64,000 nucleotides of DNA, from positions 30,076,501 through 30,140,500 of the forward strand of contig NC_079879.1 in NCBI RefSeq assembly GCF_029227915.1, written 5' to 3'. Below, piece by piece: positions 11,919 through 23,490 of the stretch. Positions within the stretch are counted from its first letter, which is position 1. Each line of letters opens with the position of its first letter. Both the position numbers and the translations under genes were made by a program. A model generated the notes under the pieces. That model was not told the origin of the DNA, made no database searches, and was given only the letters and a program-made list of their open reading frames with translations. The stretch comes from Hydractinia symbiolongicarpus (Eukaryota; Cnidaria; Hydrozoa; Anthoathecata; Hydractiniidae).

Positions 11919-14900
11919 ATGCAAGCATCAAAATATCTTATGAAATATATACCACTTAGAATTCGAAGTATGTCAATTGCAACTGCACTCACCACTGTTC
12001 AAGCAAATATAAAAGCTGCCCACCAACAATATCTTCAGGTATTTTATTTTTAAGAGTTTTTTATTATTTTTTGAAATCATGTGTTTAGCCAGATGTAAGT
12101 TTACACATAAGTACATGAATATAATTGTTTTTTGCAAGAAATGTAAACCATAGCCATTGTTTTTTAAACAATACTCTAAAAATTTCCCCATATTTAAGTG
12201 AAAATGCCAAAATGCTGAGTAGTGATTCTCTTTTGGTGGTCTCAAATAAAGCCGTGTACAACTATTTTGAGAACACAAATTACAGGTTTGATATCATTTT
12301 CGGGAAAAAAGGAGTTTTTCATGTCTACTTTTGTGTGATAGAAATCATAATTTTTATCCATGTAACTAAAAATTAATAGTAAAATCAAACAAAAGTCAAT
12401 TGTGAGAAGTACAAATAAAATGAAATGCATTTAGTAAAAAGTACATAAAAGCTGTTTTGAAGATTGCATTTGTGTTGACGAAAAATGAACACATTGTATT
12501 AGGTCCAAAATATAGTACACTTAAAAATTCTTTTCAGAAATGGGTCATTCTCTGACAAAATTACAATGACAATTATGCTCTCTGCAATCATAGATAAACT
12601 ATATTGAAACAAGACAAGTTGTTTCTAAGTCCTTGGTCACAAGTAATTACATAATCTACTTCTTCTTAAGGTTCATATATGTTGAAATTGTTGACTGCAA
12701 AGTATTGACCATTTTGACAACTTTCTTTGTTTCCATAATTTTGCCCACAATGGTAGTCTTCTGCCTTTGTAGCTTTGTACTTTAAAGTAAAATGGTGCTA
12801 GTGTAACCCTCCATTTGCTTATTAAATTAGTTTAGCATTGTTTATCGCTAATGACCTTATCTCTAATCCATTTTATTTATCGATAATTCTGTTCTTTTTT
12901 TCATGAATTATCACTAAATAGTGATCGATAATTATAGCTTGTTATCAAATTCCCTGGAATCGTCACATTTCATTTATAAAAAAAATGAACAGCAATCCGC
13001 AGTATTTTATAAATTAAATAGTTTCACAATTTTGCAATATTAGCTGTCTCATCCTGATGCCATAATGCTCCTGATATGCTGATCATAGTATGATTTAGTT
13101 TTGTAGTAATTCATATTATAAAAGACAATCGTAATAGAGCGATGTATACATATCTCTGGCAGTAAATATACCGTAGTTACAGTTGGAACAGAGGAAAAGC
13201 TAGCTGTTAAGATGGAATCCCTAAGGAAGTTTAAATACACAATACTTACTACTTACTAACTATTTTATGCTATACGACTTGAGCAACAGGATTGAAAAAC
13301 TTATTTCTATACACCAGAATATAATGCTCATGCCTTTCCACAACTAACACTAAAAATTTTTACTAATGTCAACACTTCTTTAGATGGCCCAATCATTTAA
13401 CTACATTACATTTTTTTCTTCTGCACATTTCTTGTTTAAAAAAGTTTCACAGGGTTCTATAATTATACAAACATTTTTAGGAGTAGCATTTCCTCTCATC
13501 AATTTGCAACCTTTTAAGAGAATGGCACATAAGCAGTACATATTTTAAAGATTGTACAAGTGCATAAAAAAATCTTTGTTATGTAAATTTTAAAAATGCT
13601 TTAAAAAAAACTAATATGGGTAAAAAAAATCTAATATCCGTAAAAGAAGTGTTATATGCGTAAAAAAATCTAATATGCGTACAAAAAATGTTATATATGC
13701 GTAAAAAAATTGTTATATACATAAAAATAATCTCATTCCGTAAAAGAAATCCTATATCCAGTTTTTGTCTGCCGTGACCTTGTCATTAAATAAATAAATA
13801 AAATTACCCCACACATTTATAAGCAAATGTGGCAACATTTGCTTATAATATGCAGGAAAACTTTGATGAAATTCTTTTTTGACCCAACTACGAACACCGC
13901 CTAACTTTGGACGCAGGTAAGACGGGACGGCCTGTCAAAAGACTGGTCGGTGCGTTCACAGTTAGCATATCTATTGACGGGCTTGGCCCAACTTTGGACA
14001 TATGTATGCAAATTCATCTTAAGTTGGTACCAGCCTAACTTTTAACAAGTTAATCTCCTGATTTTAAATACCGTGTCATAGGATGGGACAAACTCAACTG
14101 CACACAAACGACTATTGCAATTTTAGAAAATGTGTCATAAGATGGAACAGGTTTTACTTTTGACAAACAATTCCCATGTTTTTATTTCTTTCAAAAAATG
14201 ACACTATTCACTCATGTTTTTTTATCAGCAACTGACAACCACAATTAAAGGTAAAAATGTGCTGGTAATTTGCCTGTCGCTTAGTCTTGCACTCTTCATT
14301 TGTGTCCATTAAACGCTTGTAAACGAATGTCTTCTTTTTCTAGTAACCAAGCCTATCCATAGATCATTTTACCGAGTTCTTATAAGCCTATAAAATTTCG
14401 TCAATGTTTCTGTAAACGTTTAAAAAAATTAAAAATAGGAGAATATGTATCAGCGTATTTTCGCTTTAAAATTTTGTATTCTTGTCTTTGTGCGGGGTCT
14501 TGATTTATTATTAAAAAATAGTCAAGTCCTGGGGACAAGGTTGCAGTACGTCCACCTGCCGCTTCAGACTCGCAATCTTGAGAAAAGTCAAATTGGTTGC
14601 CAAGCATTATTTTTACGCATTCAACATTTTTTTTATGCATTTAACATTTTTATGCATACACTGTTATTTTTATGCATTTAACATTATTTTTACGGATATA
14701 AGATTTTTGTACGCATTTTTAAAATTTATACAACAAAGATTTTTTTTATGCACTTGTCGGCCACTGAAGTGTTGAAATGAACTTGACATCAACAAATTTT
14801 CGGTTTTAATTTTTTAGAGTTTTAAAATAGAAATATTTAGTGAACAGATTTTACATCGTGTAGTGTTGTAAATTTATAAAAATAAGATTATTTTATGCTT

Positions 14901-17900
14901 AGTTTAATGTTGCAAGGAAATTGTTAACAGTGTGACATAAGTTTTAGCGTTTTTGTCTTTGTATTATTGGATATGATTTCTTTTTAACCATAGATTCTTC
15001 AGAGAGAAAGTGCAAGTTCAGTTTAAAGAGCAAACTATGAATTCATTTTATTCGTCACAAGCAACAGAATTATCATTTGTTACTCCGAAACATAAATTGC
15101 ATGATGATCACTGGTTACTTCCTGGTACATCATCTGCTTATTTCTGTGTTGCATGTGCAGTGGAAAGTTTAGAAGAACAAGACATGTTAGATTTCCACAA
15201 AAAGAAAATAGTTACTGAACTTCTTGAAGTGTTTTTACTGAATAATAGTATATGGAAAGTGCTTTGTGTAAAACGTGAAGTTTGTTCACACTTGTTAAAG
15301 TTGTTTGTGAGACTAGTGTGCAGTAGTAGAGATGAAGACTATTCCTCTGTTTTGCTTGAGTGCTGTTTATTTGTTATAAAGCAAACTAATCCTGAACATA
15401 CAGCCAACTTAGTTGTCGATGAAGTTTTAAGAATAAAAGGTTTTTTAAAAAACCTTTATTTACTTAAATTGGTTACAAGTATCCTAAAAGTTGTCCCTGC
15501 TGTTGTGCATGTTTTCGTTTGTGACTGGCTGTTGCAAGAAATGGTAAAAGAAAGTTCGGCTGTTGATCACGAATGCTCTTCTTTATTGTGGGAGTTAATT
15601 AATATCACTCTCAACGCACAAAATTCAGATGGTACCGTAACACGAGCAACATGTCAGCAAATTATTGTGGCTGCCAACGAAGCCCTAAAAGAGAGTAGAA
15701 ATACTAAGACCCAGTTAGTCCTATTAGAAAGTGTGAAAACCTTTGTGGAGTTGCCTTATCTTCAAGTTGTTTTGTGCGAACATGAGTGCTCGAAATTTAC
15801 TACATCAGCACAGTCTACTGTTAAAAGCTTAAAGAGAACATTACTTTCAAAAAATCAAGATATCCAATGCATGGCAATTAAATGTATTGCATCAATTGCC
15901 AATTTTAAATTTTTGAGTAAATCAGAAAATCTACTGACAATATTAGATATTGTTCTAGAAAAAGGTATTAGTGAATATATTTTCGAATTGTTACCGTCTG
16001 CAGATCCTGTGGTTTTGATTGAATTATTTAAATGTTTGGAAAAATTAATGTGCAGTAAAAAATTTTGTAAAATGGGACATATGGTGTATGGTTTTACAGC
16101 TGTTTTAAAATGTGTCGTCAGATCTCAAAACTGCCAAGATCAGGAGGTGTTTTATAGAGGCCTGTGCCTCATCCAGTTAATGTTACAGCAAGGTGTGAGG
16201 GATAAGCAGGGTAGTCAAGCATGTTCACAGACAGAGCTGATACTGAACATGCTACTGAACGCATTTCAAAAGCCTCAAGAACGCTTTAAACAGTTATCAG
16301 TTTCTTTTTTAAACACATATTTACAACATAATGACATATCCTTTAACCAATATGAATTTATTTACAAGTTTTTAGAGTTGATCTTTCGGTATATTGAAAA
16401 GGATCTTGTTTTTGCTAGTGCTAATGTTGATGAAGTTCTGATTAACTTTATCTGCAGTTCTTATGAAATTATGCTGTTAATTACTGGTAAAGCTTCAGCA
16501 CAGTTAAAAGAATTTGTTAGCAGTGTTTCTGATAGCCACATGATTGACATACCATATACTGAAATGCCCAACATGTGTCAAAAAAAACGTCAGCTTCTTT
16601 TGTTTGTAGAAAGCCTGTATTATTTATGTGATTGTTATGTTGTACCACAAGCTGTGCTCAAGTTTTTGCCAACAAGAAACATGAAATTTCAATGTTTATT
16701 TTACAAATGCTTGCTAAATATGTTGGTTTTGTTACCTAATTTTGCAAAGAGACTTGCCCTAAAAATTGCAGAATCATCATTTATCCAGATGATATATGAA
16801 TTTAAAGTTGTTGCAAGCAGAACATCAAAGAACATGGACTCAATATTGGCTAAAATATTAATTCATCTTAGTTTATCACTGGATTGCACACTAAATTGGA
16901 GTAACCAAAAAGAGGAGTTGTTTAATTTGTATTGTAATTTTAACATTCCTATTACTGATTGGAATTGTTTACTTGGACAGCAACACTCTTCTCAAAGACT
17001 TAACGACACAAAGTTTGTAAACGAAACCAGAACTTGCATGTTGGCTCTGTTAGCTTACAGCTTCAAGGCTGGCTACAGCATAACTCCATCTGTATACATT
17101 CAGAATCAACTTGTTAAGTTTGCAGTTTCTCCAGTAGCATTGAAGTCCTTGCCAACACTTGGGAAAAAATATTTTCTCTATTTGTGGAGTCAAACAGAAA
17201 TGATTCTACTAAATGAAGTAAATGATGTGGCAAGCATTAATATAATTAGCATGTTTCATGATGAAGCTGACACGTTAATGCCAATATTGTTGATTTGTAA
17301 ATTGTTTTTTATTTGGATGTTAAAGAACGATGTATCATTAGATTTGCAAAAACAAGTTATGGAAAGGTATTTTACAAACTGCCTGCAAGATAATACTGAA
17401 GAATTTGAGAAATTTATATTGTGTGCAAAATCACATGGACAATCTGCCAAAGTACTCGAGATTGTTTTGCATTTAGGTAGTTCTTGTATAAGCCAGCTAA
17501 TTCTTGATGGCTTGTACATGATATTCCGGTCATTAGTTCAAGATATGGAACCAGATGTCCATGCTCACCTAAAAAAGTTTATCCATAAATTATTTCTTAC
17601 CAATGAAAATGTTATCAGTAATAGTAATGTGACCCTATTGTATAAATGCTTGAATGCAATTGAAATCATATGCAGAAGTGATGTTGATGAAGATGACTTA
17701 AAATTACTCTGTCGTGCAATTGTGTTAGCTGTTGAGAATCACGTCCCTACATTGCAACTGGAACTTATTAATTTTATGTATGTGTTAGTTACAAAAGCAC
17801 TTGTCACTCAAGATGTAAAAGTAACAACTATTTTGGTTGAAAAGATCGATTTATTTTCACAGTTTGAAAAATTAGTTTTCACAAATGAAAATAGTTTTTC

Positions 17901-20900
17901 TAATGCAAAATCAAGTCAAACCTTGGAGAAGGTCAATAGTGCCACCTTTCTCTTCATCTCTGAACTAATTTATAGTATCCACCTTTTTGCTCCGCACCAT
18001 AACATTACTATTAGATGCTCCAAGAGTCTGCTCGTGCAGAGTATTGCATGTTCAGTTGGCCCAACTCATCAAATATCAGTTTTGAATTTTTGGAAAAGAT
18101 TCTTTGAACAGAAATGCAGCACTTCGTTGATTCAACTTATAAATGAAAATGCAGAGCCTTGCCGTATTACAACTCAAGATATCCATCGTATCTTTATCAT
18201 ACTGCAGAACCTATATTACAACCAGGAGATTTCGATCTGTGAAGGAGCAATTGAAGTTATTTGTGCCTTAGTACAGAACATTAGTTCAGAGGAAATAATC
18301 AAACAAAGTTGGAATAAAACCTTGTTACAAATTGTATTTGAAAGATTAAACCTTGACAAAGTCCACCCACCATCTGTTAGCTTGCTTTTAATGTTCTTAA
18401 AACAAAAATGCATTTCAGATAAAACATGTCTTATTTCGATAGCTGCAAAGCTAATAAAACAGTGCACAACCCATGGTTCACACTATTGTGAAGAGGTTTT
18501 GGTTTTGGTTCAGATAGTTTTGAATGAGCACAGTAAACTTGTGACGTACACACAGTTGAAGGAAATTAAAAGTGACATTCGAGTCATCAGTGAAACCGTT
18601 AATCAATCTGATTTAAATCTCACAAAACTGAATTATGTTTCCTTCAATGGCGTGTTATTTACTCAAGTTAACGCAGCACGAAGTGTTGATATAATTCAGC
18701 GAATTGCAGATGTTAAAAATGCAATTGACAAACAAATGAATCTTTGGGAGGGAGAGACAGATTCTGGAGAAGAAACTGAAGAGTGATAACATTTTGGATG
18801 ATGTTTTTTTCTGTTTGCATTTTTAGTTATTGTAAACTGTAATGTTTTGAGTTTCTATTATTAGAAAGAAAATGCATAAGGGTTTCAGGTGTCCATAATA
18901 AAGTATAAGTGTTTGCACAAAAATAAATGATTGTGAATGGCAAAAAAGGTATTCACTTTTTATTTATTTAAAATTAATACGAATCTGATAAATTGATAAA
19001 ATTGTGTAACAAAAGTATTATATCGATTATTATTTGTTAAAAACGTTATAGTTATTTTTGTATATGCCTTTCCTAAAATGAATTTAGTTTGCCTAGAAAC
19101 TAATCTAAATTTTTTTTCCTATGGTAACCTGATATTTAATCCACTAGTTGTAAATCTTTTTTCAATAAATATTAATTTCCATCCCCCTAAAATATGCAAT
19201 TCTTTGACAGCTTAAAATGTTATTGTACTTGTGCCATTATGCATACATACTGTTTTTATTCATAGTCACCCACCTACATCAAGAAAAGTATTGCTGCACC
19301 AAAATTTATGGGATGCATTAAATGCATTGTGTATCAAACGTAAAAAGATATTTAACAAATAGTGGCATTTGTGTATCAGTAAAAAACAGTGGCTTAAAAT
19401 ATTTAGAAGATTCAGCCGAGCCCTGAACCAAAGGCTAAACTTTACAAATAGTGTTCAAAGCAAGGAAATAAAATATTAACTTTTTTAACAACCCAAAAAT
19501 GAGGCTTAAAAAAGTATCAAATAATCACAACTAGTGGGAAATCATTTTTAGACTATGAACGAAACAGTTGACACATGCATCCTTATTTTAAGTTAATTTT
19601 AATTTTATTTGTTGACTTGTTGCGAACCTGTTTACGTTCATATTATTGTAATTATTATTGATTGTTCTATTGTTTAGATGTAAGAAAAAGTTTTTAATAT
19701 ATTTGTTTTTTCTTTTTTTTTTTTGTGGATTATTTTTATAATCGATGTGCTAAAACACATTAAATTGTTCTTCCAAGTGCCATTCTTCCTATTAGATACA
19801 TTTTCTTTTAGCTGTGTACTTTTTAAGACAAGAATTGGCAAGAATTAGGGTGAACAACATGTTGCAGGATAAAAAAGAAATTAATTCTTAATGGGTGTTA
19901 CATTTTTAGAATGCAATTACAAAGACTGACAAAAGACCTAGCCCATGTCTGGTAGCTGTTAGTAAAACTAAACCACATGAAATGATTAAAGAGGCTTATC
20001 AACATGGTCAGAGAGATTTCGGTGAAAATTACGTATGTATTACTATTATTATATTGATTATTTTGTATTTACATATGTACCTCAGGATTGCACCATTTTT
20101 TAATTGTTTAAAGGTTCAAGAATTGGTACAAAAAGCAACATATTTCAAGGTAAGCTGTTTTTCTTTGTCTGCATTTTTTGTCATTGTAAAATATATGAGT
20201 TAAATGACACCAATTGACATGGATTTTATGTTTCGAAGTGTAAAAAATAAGATACATTGTTATTTTTGCTTTTAGGACGCTGGATATGAAGATATCCGAT
20301 GGCATTTTATTGGTCACTTGCAAAGGAACAAAGTAAATAATTTATTAGGTAAGTGACTATTTTTCAGCCAACATACTCCAATGGTATTTTTTATGTTTAC
20401 AAGTCATATTTTATATCACAGATGAACAAACGTTTGATTTAATACAACCTTAATTTCATCTTCCTAGGAGCACCAAACCTGGAAGTTGTGCAAACAGTCG
20501 ATAGTATAAAACTTGCTGACGCTTTAAATAAAAGTTGGCAGAAGAAGAACAGTGATAAAATGTTAAAAGTATTTGCACAAGTAAATACTAGTGGTGAAGA
20601 AAGTAAGACAATGTTTAAATTTTAAACATTGTGTTTGACTTTAGTGAGAGTAATGTGGCAGTGTATTGTGTTGTTAGATCTAACAACAAAAATGTTTTAA
20701 ATGGACTAGTTGTAACTAGGTTATATATTTTTATAAAAAAACAATAGAATTCGCTTATAAGCTACTGACAACTACTATCTTTAAGCTCCTGGCAGTTTTC
20801 CAATCTCAACAACAAAATAAAAAAAATTACATTCACTATTTAGGAGTCCCTAAAACAACTTTTTTCTCTCGCGCACACACTTACGGACAGACAGATATTA

Positions 20901-21554
20901 ATATAAAAGATGCGAGTACAAGGTGTATGTTGGAACATTTGTGTAAAACAGCATTGTTTTAGTTTCTTCACTATTTTTTATATTTCTTATTAGACAAATC
21001 AGGATGTACTCCAACAGAATGTACAGACCTTGTAAAACATATACAAAGTAATTGTGACTGTTTAAGCTTGCAAGGCTTAATGACTATTGGTTCATTTCGA
21101 GAAATTACTGGTCCAAATCCAGACTTCATAGTAAGACTTTCTTGAGCATAATCCGGTTACTACTAGGAAAACGTTGTTGATCGTAACAAGGTTTTTGTTA
21201 TGCTTTAGTGCTTAGTTAACTGTCGCAAGAAGGTTTGTGAAGATTTAAAACTGGATGAAAATGATGTCCAATTGAGCATGGGAATGTCGCATGACTATGA
21301 AAAAGCTGTAAATATTTTGATTTTTATGACATGGTTTAAATAAATATATTATTTAAAAAGACACATAAATTAACTTGTCACAAGAAAAAGGCAACGCAGT
21401 ATTAATTTTTCATTCGGATTTGAATTTTTTTTATGTTTAGATTCTTGCTGGTAGTACAACTGTTCGTATTGGAAGTACCATATTTGGTTCAAGAGAGAAG
21501 AATAAAGACAGTAAAGACACAATGCAAGCAGATGCAGATGTGTCATCAAAATAG
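11919..21554 (+). CDS. PLPBP: Pyridoxal phosphate homeostasis protein (PLPBP/PROSC), eight exons
   Basis: Cytosolic/mitochondrial PLP-binding protein of the YggS/PROSC family, which carries pyridoxal 5'-phosphate and keeps vitamin B6 pools balanced. Exons 11919-12038, 19910-20032, 20114-20149, 20276-20348, 20468-20602, 20994-21130, 21209-21307 and 21441-21554 (TAG) join in phase into 278 codons; human PLPBP is 275 aa. Seen: LVAVSKTKP with the PLP-lysine at about residue 59, [10 protein letters not shown] (exon 2), [17 protein letters not shown] (exon 4), VDSIKLAD and QVNTSGEE (exon 5), GLMTIGSF and GPNPDF (exon 6), LSMGMS (exon 7), and RIGSTIFG, the phosphate-binding end (exon 8). Exon 1 ([19 protein letters not shown]) is less conserved but aligns with the family N-terminus and fits the phase. 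Intron 1 is about 7.9 kb and houses another same-strand gene; the other introns are short. AATAAA lies at 21620-21625. Confidence 0.93.
12039..13552. other. PLPBP intron 1, left part, no gene seen
   Basis: AT-rich intronic sequence. Frames at 12125-12376 (+) and 11973-12278 (-) overlap each other, lack motifs and look like chance. Confidence 0.5.
13553..14766. mobile_element. Non-autonomous DNA transposon with long inverted ends (hAT-like, tentative)
   Basis: The left end (from about 13556: ACAAGTGCATAAAAAAATC, then TTTGTTATGTAAATTTTAAAAATGC) is the reverse complement of the right end at about 14714-14756. Each end continues into a short tandem array of about 19-20 bp units (words TAATATGCGTAAAAAAATC at about 13606-13760; the inverse ATTTTTACGCAT/ATTTTTATGCAT at about 14608-14700). 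The right end extends to CAGTGGCC at 14766, the CAGTG-type start common in hAT elements; the left end is decayed there. The interior has no transposase. It contains a perfect 14-bp stem with a 4-base loop at 13817-13848. It lies in PLPBP intron 1 just upstream of the nested gene. Confidence 0.7.
13817..13848. repeat. Perfect 14-bp hairpin
   Basis: TTATAAGCAAATGT, loop GGCA, then its exact reverse complement (13835-13848). It sits inside the inverted-end element at 13553-14766. Confidence 0.85.
15037..18786 (+). CDS. Large intronless helical-repeat protein, meiosis inhibitor 1 (MEI1)-like
   Basis: One uninterrupted frame of 1,249 codons from ATG at 15037 to TGA at 18784-18786. The frame is also open upstream to an in-frame TGA at 14974, across a likely splice acceptor (pyrimidines then CATAG ending at 14993), so a 5' leader exon or extra N-terminal residues are possible. 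The translation is leucine-rich and made almost wholly of alternating amphipathic helices (ARM/HEAT-like) with many cysteines; there is no signal peptide, membrane segment or catalytic motif. The tail is acidic ([11 protein letters not shown]). Length and helical-repeat character fit animal MEI1 (human about 1,274 aa), a meiotic DSB-formation factor, but I could not confirm this by a diagnostic motif. It lies wholly inside PLPBP intron 1 on the same strand. AATAAA at 18897-18902 supports its own 3' end. A single exon of this size among multi-exon neighbours suggests intron loss or a retrocopy. Confidence 0.8.
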   Translation: MNSFYSSQATELSFVTPKHKLHDDHWLLPGTSSAYFCVACAVESLEEQDMLDFHKKKIVTELLEVFLLNNSIWKVLCVKREVCSHLLKLFVRLVCSSRDEDYSSVLLECCLFVIKQTNPEHTANLVVDEVLRIKGFLKNLYLLKLVTSILKVVPAVVHVFVCDWLLQEMVKESSAVDHECSSLLWELINITLNAQNSDGTVTRATCQQIIVAANEALKESRNTKTQLVLLESVKTFVELPYLQVVLCEHECSKFTTSAQSTVKSLKRTLLSKNQDIQCMAIKCIASIANFKFLSKSENLLTILDIVLEKGISEYIFELLPSADPVVLIELFKCLEKLMCSKKFCKMGHMVYGFTAVLKCVVRSQNCQDQEVFYRGLCLIQLMLQQGVRDKQGSQACSQTELILNMLLNAFQKPQERFKQLSVSFLNTYLQHNDISFNQYEFIYKFLELIFRYIEKDLVFASANVDEVLINFICSSYEIMLLITGKASAQLKEFVSSVSDSHMIDIPYTEMPNMCQKKRQLLLFVESLYYLCDCYVVPQAVLKFLPTRNMKFQCLFYKCLLNMLVLLPNFAKRLALKIAESSFIQMIYEFKVVASRTSKNMDSILAKILIHLSLSLDCTLNWSNQKEELFNLYCNFNIPITDWNCLLGQQHSSQRLNDTKFVNETRTCMLALLAYSFKAGYSITPSVYIQNQLVKFAVSPVALKSLPTLGKKYFLYLWSQTEMILLNEVNDVASINIISMFHDEADTLMPILLICKLFFIWMLKNDVSLDLQKQVMERYFTNCLQDNTEEFEKFILCAKSHGQSAKVLEIVLHLGSSCISQLILDGLYMIFRSLVQDMEPDVHAHLKKFIHKLFLTNENVISNSNVTLLYKCLNAIEIICRSDVDEDDLKLLCRAIVLAVENHVPTLQLELINFMYVLVTKALVTQDVKVTTILVEKIDLFSQFEKLVFTNENSFSNAKSSQTLEKVNSATFLFISELIYSIHLFAPHHNITIRCSKSLLVQSIACSVGPTHQISVLNFWKRFFEQKCSTSLIQLINENAEPCRITTQDIHRIFIILQNLYYNQEISICEGAIEVICALVQNISSEEIIKQSWNKTLLQIVFERLNLDKVHPPSVSLLLMFLKQKCISDKTCLISIAAKLIKQCTTHGSHYCEEVLVLVQIVLNEHSKLVTYTQLKEIKSDIRVISETVNQSDLNLTKLNYVSFNGVLFTQVNAARSVDIIQRIADVKNAIDKQMNLWEGETDSGEETEE
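18787..19909. other. PLPBP intron 1, right part
   Basis: The 3' flank of the nested gene with its poly(A) signal, then AT-rich sequence up to the PLPBP exon 2 acceptor. No other feature recognised. Confidence 0.5.
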
Positions 21555-22700
21555 ATTACACAGTAATGTATTTGGTAACATCAATTTTTATAGTTTTGTT
21601 ATTTCTATAAACATTTTAAAATAAAACAAAAATATTGAAATATTTATTGAATTTAAGCCTAGATATGTTTGGATTAATTAGTCTTCGGTTTTTAAATGTT
21701 TTATCAAGTAAGTTTTTCTTCAAGAGATGTTTTCTAACTACCTGTGTTTATACCAGTGAGTAATGTGCATTGTATAATTGCCTGATGTTGCTAAAAATTA
21801 TAAATTTCACCGTAAAATTAAATAACTCATAGGTACAATATCTCACTTTAATCTTCAAATACTTACAAAACAAAACAAAACAGACATGTTTGTAGAGGGT
21901 TTTTGCTTTAGTTCTGGCTATTATAATTTTATGGAAGCATGCTTTATGCTTAGGTAAAGTCAGCAACACTGTGATTTTTCCTATATATGTTTAATGTACA
22001 CTCCCTCGTTACAACCTTACTTCTTCAAGAAATCTGTTAAATAGAATGTATAAACAGGATTATTAAGTATAAATAAGGCCTTCTTCTTAGATTTATTTTT
22101 CTGTTGTGTCAAAAAAATGTATCCTTTTTTTATCACATAACTAATTTTGATCAATTTAGGATGTTCATCTTCACTACTATACTTTCCAAACATAAAGAGC
22201 TACTGCGTCTGCTACTACTAGAGGAAGAATAATTTAACTTTCTCCTTTTTCTGCATGTATTCTTGTTATTTACTTTTATGTTTACATTTTCTTTTCTGTA
22301 AGGTTTTTTTGCTTGGTTGCAAACTCTGTTGATTTTGTTCCTGTTCTGTCCTCAATCAGTGTAGGGAATGTAACAGTGGATCATTTTCATCATCCCTTTG
22401 TTTATTTTCCCTATCTTACATGATTGATACTTTATATAATTGCTTGTTCCCATTCGCTTAACACTGAAATTAGGGAAATTAGAATTAGAGAAGGAAATAC
22501 TGTAATTCAGTATGGAACAAACAGTCAGATTCAGAACTCAGTTTTACATTTCCTAATATTATGCACTAAAATATTCCATACCCATAATAATTTTACCAGT
22601 GTTAACGTTAACTGTCTGGTGCTATTGTAATCATTAATGCAATTGTAATCATTAAATATCATTGTAATTTTGCACGTATTGTTGCACATACCCATAAATG
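21555..22700. other. PLPBP 3' flank, no gene recognised
   Basis: Holds the PLPBP poly(A) signal, then AT-rich sequence without supported exons. Confidence 0.5.
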
Positions 22701-22704
22701 TTAT

Positions 22705-22820
22705 TGTGGAAAGTTTATCATTTCTTGAACATGATAGTCAGTAGGCAATGTTTCAGGAGATCCTTCTCCCATCATCGGGCTACTAAACTATCATGTTCAA
22801 GAAATGATAAACTTTCCACA
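22705..22820. repeat. Long snap-back inverted repeat (34-bp perfect arms, 48-bp loop)
   Basis: The left arm 22705-22738 is an exact reverse complement of the right arm 22787-22820, and pairing continues outward for three more bases after one mismatch. In the loop, CAGTAGGC and GCTACTAA pair further, and GGAGATCCTTCTCC forms a small inner hairpin. On the - strand the loop reads CCGATGATGGGAGAAGG, then ATCTCCTGAAAC, a layout loosely like a hammerhead core (CUGAUGA-stem-GAAA) with one core change. The repeat borders the DIRS-type relic. Confidence 0.9.
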
Positions 22821-22914
22821 GTAATATGAATACTGAACAGACAAACCGAAATAATATCTTCAATAACCCATAAATGTGTTGTTGTTTTTATAGTCGTGTC
22901 TTGACAAGCATCTG

Positions 22915-23490
22915 CGACAGCCTTTGCCCAAGCAGTGCTTAAACACTGCTGCAAAACCAAAATCTGAGGCATACACTATACCATTCAGGGAGAAATTCCA
23001 ACCACCACCTAATGTCTGCCCAAACTTCAGCATATAAATAAATGTGGTGGTTCAAGCAAGAGACTAAAGTGGACAGTTGACTAACCTATGCAAAAACATT
23101 CAACCTGGTTTAACAACCTTTAATGCAAAGGATGATGACCTAAATAAAGAGAAAAGCTCTGCTTGATGCACTCTTTCTTATTGTGCCAGCTTAGCAGATT
23201 ATCCCGTAAACCTATATATTTTTCTGTGGGTAACCGAATAATTTGTTGAGCTGAATCAATCTTAATTTCCAATTATGCGAGTGACTGTGCAGGCCCCACA
23301 GTTTTGTCTTCGACCAAAGACAATCCTAATTCAGAGCAAAGGGACTGGATAGCATACAGGCTTGTCTCAACCTCATCTCTTGACTTCCCGTAGACTAAAA
23401 AATCATTAAGACAGTGAAGAACAAAGGGAATCTCTAAGACCACAATAAAAATCCAACATAGGTCTGCAACTGTGTTGAACAGGAAGGGGG
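22915..23490 (-). pseudogene. DIRS-type retrotransposon reverse transcriptase/RNase H relic
   Basis: Read on the - strand, three frame-shifted pieces follow the order of a DIRS/Ngaro-type polymerase. They are NTVADLCWIF...IPFVLHCLNDFLVYG around 23390-23485 (palm with the YLDDF-type box, first Asp replaced by Asn), SLCSELGLSLVEDKTVGPAQ and LEIKIDSAQQIIRLP around 23220-23340 (split by an in-frame stop), and AEVWADIRWWLEFLPEW around 23000-23050 with an RNase H-like stretch beyond. The order and spacing match the known pattern 'KTVGP...FLGIELD' followed by 'ADLxWWxxFLPxW'. The mutated catalytic box, stops and frameshifts mean it is dead. No tyrosine recombinase was found nearby. Confidence 0.78.

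Noticed and set aside
15010-15036. Start of the large nested gene at 15010
   Set aside because: That codon is GTG; the first ATG in frame is at 15037. An upstream spliced start cannot be excluded.
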